Part shown: piece after piece, positions 23,265-31,715 of the stretch
Layout: each line of letters starts with the position of its first letter
How positions within the stretch are numbered: position 1 is the first letter of the stretch
Origin: Bacteroidota bacterium
GTDB lineage: Bacteria > Bacteroidota > Bacteroidia > B-17B0 > Aurantibacillaceae
Assembly: GCA_030684395.1 (NCBI GenBank)
Contig: JAUXTT010000004.1
Location: 186,001 to 250,000, forward strand
DNA: 64,000 nt
Direction: 5' to 3'
The notes under the pieces: model-generated
The model's input: the letters and a program-made list of their open reading frames with translations, nothing else
What the model was told of the DNA's origin: nothing
The model's database searches: none
Translations under genes and position numbers: made by a program

Positions 23265-24554
23265 ATGCAAAGAGAAAGATCAAAACAATTATATGAAGAA
23301 GCTGTAAAGTTTTTTCCGGGCGGAGTTAACTCACCTGTACGCGCATTCAGAAGTGTTGGTGGAACTCCACTATTCATTAAAAAAGGAAAAGGTTCCCGCA
23401 TTTGGGATGCCGATAATAATGAGTTTGTAGATTATTGTGCAAGCTGGGGCCCGCTTATTTTAGGACATGCGAATACCGCAGTATTAAATCGTGTACAGGA
23501 AACCATGCAAAATGGAACTTCTTTTGGTGCGCCAACTGAATTAGAGAATGATCTGGCAAAACTTATTTTAAGCAATAATTCTTTCATCGAAAAAATTCGT
23601 TTCGTTAGTAGTGGGACTGAAGCGGTGATGAGCGCGATCCGTTTGGCTCGTGGTTTTACAGGCAAAACAAAAATTTTAAAATTTGAAGGTTGTTATCACG
23701 GGCACAGTGATTCATTATTAGTGAAGGCTGGTTCCGGATTAGTAACATTCGGAAATAGCTCATCTGCTGGTGTTCCTGAAAGTGTAGTGAATGATACAAT
23801 AGTTGTTTCCTTAAATAATAAAGATGCAGTTAAACAAGCATTCGAACAATTTGGAAATGATATTGCCTGTATCATCATTGAACCTATTCCTGCGAATAAT
23901 GGTTTATTATTACAGGATAAAGAATATTTGCAATTCCTTCGTGATATCACTAAGCAGCACAAATCACTTCTAATTTTTGATGAAGTAATCTCCGGTTTCC
24001 GTATTGGATTTACAGGTGCTGCGGGTTATTACGACATTGCTCCTGATATTATTACTTACGGTAAAATTATTGGTGGTGGTTTCCCTGTTGGAGCTTATGG
24101 TGCAAGCAAAGAAATCATGGCTTGTATTTCTCCCGATGGAAATGTTTACCAGGCAGGGACATTGAGTGGAAATCCGGTTGCTATGGCGGCAGGTATTGCA
24201 CAATTGAACGAATGTTTGAAACCCGGATTCTATCAGGGCCTTGAGAACAAAACAAAAAAATTAATTGAAGGTATTATTGCTGCATACAAACATCCTACTA
24301 TTCCATTTAAAATTTTCAGTATTGGTTCTATCTTTTGGATCGCATTTACAAAGGCAGAAAAAATTCAATCTGCAGAAGAGATCGACGGAGACAGCATGAA
24401 CTATTTCAGGCAATTACACGCATCTTTGTTAGAGCAGGGAGTTTACCTTGGACCATCAGGTTACGAAGTTGGATTTATGGGTGAAGCTCATACTGATGTT
24501 GATATTCAAAAAACAATTGATGCTTTTGCAAAAGCATTTGAAACATTAAATTAA
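23265..24554 (+). CDS. hemL: Glutamate-1-semialdehyde 2,1-aminomutase
   Basis: A 429-residue PLP enzyme (class III aminotransferase fold) that makes 5-aminolevulinate for heme. Diagnostic stretches are FPGGVNSPVRAF, FVSSGTEAVMSAIRLARG, CYHGHSDSLL, the Asp-containing LLIFDEVISGFR and the PLP-Lys motif TYGKIIGGGFPVGAYG. The length is standard. The C5 pathway fits Bacteroidota. It opens a four-gene chain with overlapping or touching ends: its TAA overlaps the next ATG by one base (TAATG). Confidence 0.97.
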   Translation: MQRERSKQLYEEAVKFFPGGVNSPVRAFRSVGGTPLFIKKGKGSRIWDADNNEFVDYCASWGPLILGHANTAVLNRVQETMQNGTSFGAPTELENDLAKLILSNNSFIEKIRFVSSGTEAVMSAIRLARGFTGKTKILKFEGCYHGHSDSLLVKAGSGLVTFGNSSSAGVPESVVNDTIVVSLNNKDAVKQAFEQFGNDIACIIIEPIPANNGLLLQDKEYLQFLRDITKQHKSLLIFDEVISGFRIGFTGAAGYYDIAPDIITYGKIIGGGFPVGAYGASKEIMACISPDGNVYQAGTLSGNPVAMAAGIAQLNECLKPGFYQGLENKTKKLIEGIIAAYKHPTIPFKIFSIGSIFWIAFTKAEKIQSAEEIDGDSMNYFRQLHASLLEQGVYLGPSGYEVGFMGEAHTDVDIQKTIDAFAKAFETLN

Positions 24555-25147
24555 TGAATAAGAAAAACCAAAATACTCTGTTATTAACTGCACTTGTTTG
24601 TTTGATAGTGGTATTTTGTTCTTTCATCTCTGTTTCCTTTTTTCCTGAGCACTTACAGAATACGAATATTGCAAAGCTAAAGGAAGTCGATTCGCTTCTT
24701 TATTTTCAATGTCATTCCGAAGTTGTTAAAGAACAAAAAGTAACGACAACCGATGGAAAGGTTATTGAACTAAAAGGTAAAAATCAATTCATTACGATCA
24801 CTGAAAAATTCAAATTGTTTAAGAACGGAGAAGTATACCGCTTATTACATTACAATTCTCCGACTACTTATTATCCCAATAAAAAATACGCTTATTTAAA
24901 ACTTACGGAAAAAGACTATTGGGGGTTTAGTTTAGACATGGACACCATTCTTCCAAAAGAAGATGTGTTAAGACTTGCAGCGTATGAAACAAAATTACGT
25001 TCCATTACTGAATATGATTTTAAGGTGATGAATACCAACGGACCTCAACTCATCATCAACGGGAAAAAAATCTCCGAACAATTTCGTTTGACCGAAAACA
25101 TTTTACTCTCTAATTCATTAAGTGTTTTCAATAATGGCAAAAAATAA
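24554..25147 (+). CDS. Single-pass membrane-anchored protein of unknown function
   Basis: A 197-residue protein with one N-terminal membrane helix (about 9-30, LLLTALVCLIVVFCSFISVSFF) and a mainly beta periplasmic or exported domain of about 165 residues. I recognise no family. Visible features include DSLLYFQCHSEVVKEQ and a run of aromatic residues near the middle (YRLLHYNSPTTYY). The start overlaps the hemL stop by one base, and the end overlaps the following gene by 14 bases, so it is tightly co-translated, although a link to heme synthesis is unproven. Confidence 0.72.
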   Translation: MNKKNQNTLLLTALVCLIVVFCSFISVSFFPEHLQNTNIAKLKEVDSLLYFQCHSEVVKEQKVTTTDGKVIELKGKNQFITITEKFKLFKNGEVYRLLHYNSPTTYYPNKKYAYLKLTEKDYWGFSLDMDTILPKEDVLRLAAYETKLRSITEYDFKVMNTNGPQLIINGKKISEQFRLTENILLSNSLSVFNNGKK

Positions 25148-25502
25148 AGTTACCATTTATCATAAAAGCAGTTGTTCTAAAAGTAATTGCGCACTTAACT
25201 GGCTTCACGAAAATGGTTATGAAACTGAGATAAGAGAATACCTTAAAGAAGTTCCAACAAAAAAAGAGTTAAAAGAAATACTAGCAAAACTGGGTGCAAA
25301 ACCTATTGACATTGTCAGAAAGAAAGAGCCTCTTTTTATCGAAAAATTTAAAGGAAAGAATTTTACAGATGCGGAGTGGTTACAAATTCTTATTGAAAAC
25401 CCTAACCTGATCGAACGTCCAATTGTTGTAGACGGCTACAATGCTATCATTGCTCGTCCGCATGATGTACTGGAAGATTTTTTGAACAGAAAGAAAAAGT
25501 AA
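25134..25502 (+). CDS. ArsC/Spx/YffB-family thioredoxin-fold protein (arsenate reductase-like)
   Basis: A 122-residue ArsC-type protein. The N-terminal strand and active-site loop read KVTIYHKSSCSKSNCALNWL; CSKSN is the usual ArsC catalytic-loop sequence. Then follow IREYLKEVPTKKEL, KKEPLFIEK and the conserved Arg/Pro strand LIERPIVVDGYNAIIARP. Glutaredoxin-linked ArsC enzymes reduce arsenate, but many relatives (YffB, Spx) do other thiol chemistry, so the substrate is uncertain. ATG 25134 (MAKNKV) is preferred to GTG 25122. It overlaps the previous gene by 14 bases and the next by one. Confidence 0.87.
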   Translation: MAKNKVTIYHKSSCSKSNCALNWLHENGYETEIREYLKEVPTKKELKEILAKLGAKPIDIVRKKEPLFIEKFKGKNFTDAEWLQILIENPNLIERPIVVDGYNAIIARPHDVLEDFLNRKKK

Positions 25503-26110
25503 TGACTCTCCTGTCCACCGCATACTTCCCTCCTATTGACTACATGCATTATGTATTGAGTGGGAATCAGATTTACATTGAAGCGCAAGAAAACTTCATC
25601 AAACAAACTTATCGTAACCGTTGCTGTATTGTTACTGCTAATGGTGCATTAGACCTAAGTGTTCCATTGATTAACGAAGGAAACAAAACCCTCATCACTG
25701 AAAAGAAAATAAGTTATTCCGAGAATTGGCAAACCAAACATTGGCGGGCGATTGAGAGCACATATAACAATTCACCCTATTTCGAATTTTTTGAAGACGA
25801 CATTAAATCGATTTTTTTAAAGGAGCATGAATTTTTATTTGACCTCAATAAACAAAGTCTGCAAAGTATATTGGATATCCTCCGCGTAAAAGTTGACATC
25901 AGTTATACAACAGAATATAAAAGCACTATTGAAAATAGTATTGACCTAAGATCATCCATTTCTCCAAAAGAAAAAAGCAGGATGGAATTCCCTGCTTATT
26001 ACCAGCCCTTTTCGGAGCGCAACGGGTTTACCGCAAACGCAAGCACGTTGGACCTGCTATTTAACGAAGGTTTGGGAGCTTTATCGTATTTGAAAAAGCT
26101 CAATTTCTGA
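25502..26110 (+). CDS. WbqC-like family protein
   Basis: A 202-residue protein of the WbqC-like family. It starts with LLSTAYFPPIDYMHYVLSG and has QTYRNRCCIVTANGALDLSVP, then NWQTKHWRAIESTYNNSPYFEF, the best conserved block. Relatives sit in O-antigen gene clusters or with lepB in Bacteroidota; the biochemical role is not established. The ATG overlaps the stop of the ArsC-like gene (TAATG), the last link of the hemL chain. Confidence 0.88.
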   Translation: MTLLSTAYFPPIDYMHYVLSGNQIYIEAQENFIKQTYRNRCCIVTANGALDLSVPLINEGNKTLITEKKISYSENWQTKHWRAIESTYNNSPYFEFFEDDIKSIFLKEHEFLFDLNKQSLQSILDILRVKVDISYTTEYKSTIENSIDLRSSISPKEKSRMEFPAYYQPFSERNGFTANASTLDLLFNEGLGALSYLKKLNF

Positions 26111-26150
26111 TTCCTGAAAGATCTTACTTACTGTAAGCCGGATCTTCCCA

Positions 26151-26339
26151 TCAATTCATCACGTTCATAATAACACCTGTATTGGAACTGCTCATTGGTT
26201 TTAATGCCTTTGAGTAGTTAAGGATGTTCTGAAGCGTTTCTTCTGAAGGCTCACAAGTTGAAGTGTTCAACTTACGTTTTTTTAGCTTTTCAGTGTCAGA
26301 TGAAGGAATAACTTGATTAAGAGTAATTGTTCTTACCAT
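26151..26339 (-). CDS. Small conserved-looking protein, function unknown
   Basis: A 62-residue protein starting MVRTITLNQVIPSS; ATG 26339 is used rather than a TTG six bases upstream. The region EETLQNILNYSKALKPMSS resembles short Bacteroidota proteins with a Leu-rich NFSKAL/NYSKAL helix, from memory only. There is no signal peptide or membrane segment. It lies convergent with the wbqC-like gene. Confidence 0.55.
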   Translation of the reverse strand: MVRTITLNQVIPSSDTEKLKKRKLNTSTCEPSEETLQNILNYSKALKPMSSSNTGVIMNVMN

Positions 26340-26479
26340 AGGCAAAATTTGGGGTTTATGTATAGATAACGCACCCAGTTCCTTATTATTGCATGAGCTT
26401 CAATTTTTTTGTAATTTAGATACGTTCTGAATTAAACCATTTGATAGATTTACAGTCGTATTAAGCAAAACAAGTCAAG

Positions 26480-27784
26480 ATGCGCATAAAAGGCCATATT
26501 TATATAGTTATAGCACTCCTATTTGGCTTAAATCCATTGCTAAAAGCACAAAGTACCTACTTCCCTCCTTCTTTTTCAACAAACTGGGACACTGTGCATC
26601 CTTCCTCCATTGGATGGTGCCAAAACAAAGTAGATTCGCTTACCCAATATGTTGGAAACACAAACGCAAAAGCCTTTATTATTTTAAAAGGAGGAAAAAT
26701 TGCCCTTGAGCAGTATTATGGAACATTTACCATGGACAGTCTTTGGTTTTGGGCTTCGGCAGGTAAATCACTCGCTTCTGTTATGATTGGAAAAGCTCAG
26801 CAGGATGGAATTCTGAATATCAATGATTCTACTTCTCACTATTTAGGAGCAGGCTGGACCTCTTGTACTTCTGCTCAGGAAGGAGCAATTACATTGAAAG
26901 ACCAATTACAGATGACCACGGGCTTAAATGATAATGTTCCTAATCAGGATTGCACTGTTGATACTTGTTTAATCTATCTTTCAGATGCAGGAACACGATG
27001 GGCGTATCACAACGCTCCTTATCATTTATTACATGATGTTATTGAACAAGCTTCCGGACTTACACTTCAACAATATACCAATCAAAAAATAAAAACACCT
27101 ACAGGTATGGGTTCGGGATTTTGGTTTGATCATGTTTATTATTCAAAACCGAGAGACATGGCTCGATTTGGTTTATTGTGTGCCGCTAATGGCAATTGGA
27201 ATGGAACTCCTGTTTTAAGTGATCCCACTTATTTGAACGACATGAAAAACACTTCCAACCCACACAACCTTTCTTATGGATACTTGTGGTGGCTTAATGG
27301 AAAATCGAGTTTTATGGTTCCTCAAACACAATTTGTATTTACCGGAAGTTTGATCCCTAATGCTCCTGCTGATATGTATTGTGCATTAGGAAAGTATGAT
27401 CAAAAAATATACATCGTTCCTTCGTTGGACATTGTAGTAGTAAGAATGGGAAATGCCGGATCAACAGCTGCACTGGCTATTTCAGCCTATGACAATGTAT
27501 TATGGGAGAAAATAATGGATATGTATTGTACTACTTCTATAGAAACACGCACAACTAAAAACATCAACATGTTTCCAAATCCTGCTTCTGATGTGGTTTA
27601 CATAGAGTCAGATAATTTTAATGCTAATGAGAAAATCAGCGTGACAGATATTTTAGGAAAAAATTGGGAAGTAAGTATTACTAAAGAAAATACTTCAAGG
27701 ATAAAAATTGATGTGAGTGGATTGAGCAAAGGAGTTTACTTTATAAAGGGAAATCAGTGGCAACAAAAAGTAGTGATAGAGTAA
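26480..27784 (+). CDS. Secreted beta-lactamase-family serine hydrolase with T9SS sorting domain
   Basis: A 434-residue exported enzyme: signal peptide (1-23), class C beta-lactamase/DD-peptidase fold (about 35-350) and type A T9SS domain (about 360-434, MFPNPASDVVYIES ...). The catalytic SxxK motif is SAGKS and the YxN motif is YHNA; a GYLWWLNG stretch follows. Such proteins are esterases, D-amino-acid peptidases or lactamases; no substrate can be assigned. T9SS export to the cell surface is inferred from the sorting domain. Its stop abuts the convergent barrel gene. Confidence 0.9.
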   Translation: MRIKGHIYIVIALLFGLNPLLKAQSTYFPPSFSTNWDTVHPSSIGWCQNKVDSLTQYVGNTNAKAFIILKGGKIALEQYYGTFTMDSLWFWASAGKSLASVMIGKAQQDGILNINDSTSHYLGAGWTSCTSAQEGAITLKDQLQMTTGLNDNVPNQDCTVDTCLIYLSDAGTRWAYHNAPYHLLHDVIEQASGLTLQQYTNQKIKTPTGMGSGFWFDHVYYSKPRDMARFGLLCAANGNWNGTPVLSDPTYLNDMKNTSNPHNLSYGYLWWLNGKSSFMVPQTQFVFTGSLIPNAPADMYCALGKYDQKIYIVPSLDIVVVRMGNAGSTAALAISAYDNVLWEKIMDMYCTTSIETRTTKNINMFPNPASDVVYIESDNFNANEKISVTDILGKNWEVSITKENTSRIKIDVSGLSKGVYFIKGNQWQQKVVIE

Positions 27785-28498
27785 CTACTTTATCTTCCCT
27801 AAACCAATATACATTTCCAATCCAATGATCCAATAGGATGCGTTGCCCGAAGTACTGAATTTACTTACATCCGGGTCGGTATCTCGCATATTGATCTGAT
27901 CCGGATCAAACTGCCAAAGCATATAATTGTAACCGAAATAAAATCCCAGCGTCATACGTTCTTCTGCAAAAAAATTGATACTGTAATTAGGTTGTATAAA
28001 TGCAGTACGCACATTCAGGTTGTGAGGTTTGGTGTCCTGATTGGTAACACTGGTATAAAAACCGTGCATGTACCCGCTATTTAAATATATGGAACTAAAC
28101 ACTTTTGCCGAATGGTATTTATCGTAACCAATTCGGGCATACGCACTATTGGTTTGAAATTTAGTATGATTACCAAATTTGGTGCGATTAGAAACAGAAA
28201 ACAATGCATTTTTATATCCAATCCCTGCGTACATATACTTACCTAAACGCAAAGTCACAGAAACATTTGCTTCATAGATGCCAATCATGCGTTTACGAAA
28301 CAACTGACTACTTAAAGGATTTGGAACGCCACCATTTAATCGAATCGAAACAGGATGAATACTTTTCGGCGGTTCACTTGGTGGACTGTCTTCGTAACTC
28401 TGAGGTTTGGGAATACTATCCTCATCTTCCTGCGAAAACATCAGATGCGTATTACACAAAGCAATTACAAATAGTATGAGCCTAACAGCATTCTTCAC
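27785..28498 (-). CDS. Predicted outer-membrane beta-barrel protein
   Basis: A 237-residue protein with signal peptide (about 1-23, ...LCNTHLMFSQ), an acidic linker, then alternating amphipathic strands with aromatic girdles and a C-terminal YWIIGLEMYIGLGKIK, which fit a small beta barrel. The start is GTG at 28498; no upstream ATG is available and the GTG is preceded by TAGAGG. The family is not recognised. It begins about 70 bases beyond the phaC terminator and is co-oriented with the PHA genes but separated from them. Confidence 0.68.
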   Translation of the reverse strand: MKNAVRLILFVIALCNTHLMFSQEDEDSIPKPQSYEDSPPSEPPKSIHPVSIRLNGGVPNPLSSQLFRKRMIGIYEANVSVTLRLGKYMYAGIGYKNALFSVSNRTKFGNHTKFQTNSAYARIGYDKYHSAKVFSSIYLNSGYMHGFYTSVTNQDTKPHNLNVRTAFIQPNYSINFFAEERMTLGFYFGYNYMLWQFDPDQINMRDTDPDVSKFSTSGNASYWIIGLEMYIGLGKIK

Positions 28499-28566
28499 CC
28501 TCTAAAGATAATTATAAATTACAAACGCGTATAGGAGCAAAATTATTGCTTATTGTAAAAAAACAA

Positions 28567-28608
28567 AAAAGCCCCGATCCCTGAGCGTAGTCGAAGGGTG
28601 GGGCTTTT
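28567..28608 (-). terminator. Terminator after phaC, containing a shared palindromic core
   Basis: On the minus strand the stem AAAAGCCCC / GGGGCTTTT is followed by a T-run. The hairpin holds, on the plus strand, CCCTGAGCGTAGTCGAAGG, a word also found in the hairpins at 29704-29753 and, as a variant, at 46011-46059. Confidence 0.85.
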
Positions 28609-28626
28609 CATTATTTGCCGGTTGAA

Positions 28627-29676
28627 TTACTTATCTCTCTTCTTCAAAAACTCAGCAACTTTAGGCGCTAGTTCTTTTTGAGATTTGCTTCCTACAAACA
28701 CTCCAATGTGCCCGCCTTTGAAAGCTACATCTTCTTTATCGGTCACACTTAAATAACTCGTAAAAGTTTTAGAAGCTGCAGGAGGAACCAAATGATCTTC
28801 GGTTGCATAAATATTTAAAACAGATGCTTTGATGTGAGCCAGGTTTACTTTTTTACCGCCTACCATCAATTCTCCCTTTACCAATTTATTTTCCTGATAA
28901 AGATCTTTCATAAACTGACGGAAACATTCTCCTGCCTGAGCCGGACTGTCTGCAATCCATTTCTCCATACGAAGGAACATCAATAATTTTTCTTTATCAT
29001 CAATGCTCGCAACCATTGATTGTTGTTTCTGAAATTTCATCATTGGCTTTAACTGTGCAAATCCTTCATTCAAAAACTCTCCCGGGATCAAGCCATTGTA
29101 TCCATCAACCAATTTATCGTAGTCTATATCTTTACTCCATTTGAAAAGCAAACCATCGTTTGTATCAAAATCAATCGGAGTAACCTGTGTTACCAGGTTC
29201 TTTATTTTACTTGGATGTAAAGCTGAATAGATAGTACTTAATGTTCCACCCTGGCAAATACTGATGATATTGATCTTATCAGTTTTATGTTTTTTACGAA
29301 TCACATCCACACAATTGTTTATGTATCCGTTTACATAATCATCAATACTTAAATAGCGATCAACTTTTGTTGGATATCCCCAATCGATCAGATAAATATC
29401 CAATCCAAGATTCATCAGGTTTTTGATATAACTTCTGTCTTCTTGCAGATCAAGCATTTTGTAGGTGTTCACCAATGCGTAAACGATCAATACAGGAGTT
29501 TTTACTTCCGCTTCTGTTGTTCTGTCGTAATGATAAAGCTTCAATTTATCTTCTGCATACACTTCCGTTTTTGGGGTAGTTGCAATATCTACTTCCTTAA
29601 TCTGAGAAAGTGTCTCATAACTCTTAATCATCTTCTGATTCACATCAGCTATTTCCCTCAGCAATTTACTTTCCAT
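28627..29676 (-). CDS. phaC: Class III polyhydroxyalkanoate synthase, PhaC subunit
   Basis: A 349-residue alpha/beta-hydrolase-fold polymerase subunit. The active-site Cys is C141 in ISICQGGTLST, the lipase-box-like element of PHA synthases; Asp in IYATEDHLVPP and His in GGHIGVFVGSKSQKEL complete the triad. The short length and the presence of a PhaE subunit identify class III, active as a PhaC-PhaE complex that polymerises (R)-3-hydroxyacyl-CoA into granules. It is encoded after phaE, from which it is separated by a hairpin with a T-run, and it is followed by its own terminator. Confidence 0.93.
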   Translation of the reverse strand: MESKLLREIADVNQKMIKSYETLSQIKEVDIATTPKTEVYAEDKLKLYHYDRTTEAEVKTPVLIVYALVNTYKMLDLQEDRSYIKNLMNLGLDIYLIDWGYPTKVDRYLSIDDYVNGYINNCVDVIRKKHKTDKINIISICQGGTLSTIYSALHPSKIKNLVTQVTPIDFDTNDGLLFKWSKDIDYDKLVDGYNGLIPGEFLNEGFAQLKPMMKFQKQQSMVASIDDKEKLLMFLRMEKWIADSPAQAGECFRQFMKDLYQENKLVKGELMVGGKKVNLAHIKASVLNIYATEDHLVPPAASKTFTSYLSVTDKEDVAFKGGHIGVFVGSKSQKELAPKVAEFLKKRDK

Positions 29677-29703
29677 AATGCAATGATTTTAAATTTTGTA
29701 AAT

Positions 29704-29753
29704 AAAAAAGCCGCTTCGGTCCCTGAGCGTAGTGGAAGGAGAAGCGGCTCTTT
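29704..29753 (-). terminator. Hairpin between phaE and phaC
   Basis: Stem AAAAAAGCCGCTTC / GAAGCGGCTCTTT with an inner CCCTGAGCGTAGTGGAAGG. On the minus strand it is followed by a T-run, so it can act as a terminator or partial attenuator between phaE and phaC. It could set the subunit ratio. Confidence 0.8.
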
Positions 29754-29772
29754 AAATTACTATTACCGTTTA

Positions 29773-31131
29773 TTATTTCTTTTTACGTGCACTTTTCTCT
29801 TCTTCATCTAACTCAATGTTTGCTGCTCCCATTGCTGCTAAACGAGTTTCAAGAGTTTTAACCTGTTTCTTAAGATCATGAATAGTCTTTGTTAATTCAT
29901 CCACTTCAGAACGGAAAGCAACAGGATAAGCACTAAATGTGTTCTCGAATTGTTTTTCGAAATGAGATTTAACATCCATTCCAATATTCATTACATCTCC
30001 TTTAAGTTTAGAGAATTCATCAGAAGCGAATAGTTCTGTAAATTGACCTTCATTGATCTTCAACCACTCGTTGTAGAAATCGTTAAAGCTTTGAATATCG
30101 TTTACGTTAGTAGCTCCTTCTTTCATTTTCTCGAAGGCTGTCTTTGCAGCAGCTTCCATAGCTTTTTGAGAAGTAGTATAAAAATAATATTGCATTTCAG
30201 TTTGTTTTACTGAGTATTCAGCAATCTTATCCAACAAAGCAATGTTTGCTTCGATAGTTTCTTTTTCTTTACCCGGAGTTGCTAATTTCATCAAAGGCTC
30301 AAATGTTTTTCCAAACACATTGTTTACCTCATTGTAAAGAGCAGATACTTTAGCGAAATCTCCACTGATTAAATTAGGGAAGTCTTTAGAGATATTTTGC
30401 ATTTGAGCATAATACTCTTTAGACAAGTTGTTGTTGTTTGAGAAAAATTCATGAATATTTTTAATAGAAGCATCAAAAACATCTTTCATGTTAGTAGTTT
30501 GGAACATGTTACCGAACATTTGTTCAGTTACTTGTTTGTAAGACTCAGGTTTGAAAAAAGTTTTGAAAGTCTCAGCAGAAAAATCACCGTTTTGGAATGA
30601 TTTGAAAGCCGGTTGCCAGAACTGTTGTAGTTTTAAATATACCTGACTTGATTCAAACATATTTTTGAAAGCATCCTGATTTGTTGGATTCGGGATGTTT
30701 TTCATAAAAGTTCCGTAAGAATTATTCAACGTATTCATCCAGTTGTTGTAGATGTTAGTCCACGCACCGTTCATAGATGAAAAATTATTGATATAATCGT
30801 TAGCCGGTCTACCGAAATTGGTAACGCTGCTATAGATGCTTTGGTTGAAATCAGTCATTTTTTTGATCCCGTCCATTTGCTGAGAATACCAGTTTTTGAA
30901 AAACTCTTCCGGTTTAGCGAAAGAACCTGCTGTTTCTTCAGTTGTTGCTTTCATTCCGTTGAACAAATTCATTTGCTTATCCATCCAGTCTTTGTAGATG
31001 TTTTGACCTTCATTTGCCACATTTCCGCCTGTAAAAGCTTGTTGAAATTTTTGAGTTGACTCAACCCAATTGTTAATTGTTTGAGATTGAACATCTAAGA
31101 TGTTGTCGATTATAGGATTATTTGTTTTCAT
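29773..31131 (-). CDS. phaE: Class III polyhydroxyalkanoate synthase, PhaE subunit
   Basis: A 452-residue helical protein of the PhaE family, the partner needed for class III PhaC activity. It has repeated helices with NxW, FKNW and QQMDGIKKM patterns through the first 200 residues and ends in a coiled coil (VDELTKTIHDLKKQVKTLETR) and a Lys-rich tail (EEEKSARKKK). It is longer than many PhaE proteins (around 350). It is the first gene of the minus-strand PHA pair and divergent from the MaoC hydratase gene. Confidence 0.86.
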   Translation of the reverse strand: MKTNNPIIDNILDVQSQTINNWVESTQKFQQAFTGGNVANEGQNIYKDWMDKQMNLFNGMKATTEETAGSFAKPEEFFKNWYSQQMDGIKKMTDFNQSIYSSVTNFGRPANDYINNFSSMNGAWTNIYNNWMNTLNNSYGTFMKNIPNPTNQDAFKNMFESSQVYLKLQQFWQPAFKSFQNGDFSAETFKTFFKPESYKQVTEQMFGNMFQTTNMKDVFDASIKNIHEFFSNNNNLSKEYYAQMQNISKDFPNLISGDFAKVSALYNEVNNVFGKTFEPLMKLATPGKEKETIEANIALLDKIAEYSVKQTEMQYYFYTTSQKAMEAAAKTAFEKMKEGATNVNDIQSFNDFYNEWLKINEGQFTELFASDEFSKLKGDVMNIGMDVKSHFEKQFENTFSAYPVAFRSEVDELTKTIHDLKKQVKTLETRLAAMGAANIELDEEEKSARKKK

Positions 31132-31207
31132 GCTGATTTAGGAAGGGTATTATTTCCGGGTGCAAAGGTCTCACATTTTTCGGGAAGAATAAAAATTTTC
31201 TGTTACT

Positions 31208-31242
31208 TTTTTGTTAAATTATTCGAATAATTTGCATCTTTG
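31208..31242 (+). promoter_or_regulatory. Likely promoter of the MaoC hydratase gene
   Basis: CATCTTTG (31235-31242) is one base off TAnnTTTG; the TTTTTTG run ending at 31213 is 21 bases upstream as a -33 candidate. The 164-base spacer shared with the divergent phaE gene has no other feature I can support. Confidence 0.45.
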
Positions 31243-31295
31243 TCGAGTAGTAAACGCTGTTAATCGATTTAGTACCCCCTTAAAAGAACCTTTTT

Positions 31296-31703
31296 ATGAT
31301 AGCAAAAGACCAAACTTACACGCATGATTTTCGTTTTTCACAGGATGAAGTGACCCGTTTTGCGGAAGTTACAGGCGATAAAAATCCTGTTCATATTGAT
31401 GCTGACTATGCTGCAAAAACAATGTTCAAGAAACCGATCATGCACGGAATGTTGTCTGCTTCTTTGTTCTCAAAGGTTTTCGGTACACTTTTTCCGGGAG
31501 AAGGAACTATTTACCTGAAACAATCACTCAACTTCCTGAAACCGATGTATGTGGAAACTGATTACGTTGCTGAATTCATTGTAAAAGACGTGATCAAGGA
31601 TAAAAACCGTGCTATTATTGAAACACTGATAAAAGACAAGAACACTAATCTTGTTTGCACAAGTGGTGAAGCAGTTGTAATGAATGTGACGGCTATTAAT
31701 TAG
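31296..31703 (+). CDS. MaoC-like (R)-specific enoyl-CoA hydratase (PhaJ-type)
   Basis: A 135-residue hotdog-fold hydratase. The hydratase-2 motif is EVTGDKNPVHIDADYAAKTM, then KKPIMHGMLSASLF; the Asp and His are the catalytic pair of MaoC/PhaJ proteins. PhaJ turns trans-2-enoyl-CoA from fatty-acid breakdown into (R)-3-hydroxyacyl-CoA for PHA synthase. The divergent position beside phaE-phaC supports this role; a general fatty-acid role is the alternative. No phaA or phaB is seen nearby, so this may be the local precursor route. Confidence 0.87.
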   Translation: MIAKDQTYTHDFRFSQDEVTRFAEVTGDKNPVHIDADYAAKTMFKKPIMHGMLSASLFSKVFGTLFPGEGTIYLKQSLNFLKPMYVETDYVAEFIVKDVIKDKNRAIIETLIKDKNTNLVCTSGEAVVMNVTAIN

Positions 31704-31715
31704 GGGCACTATAAT

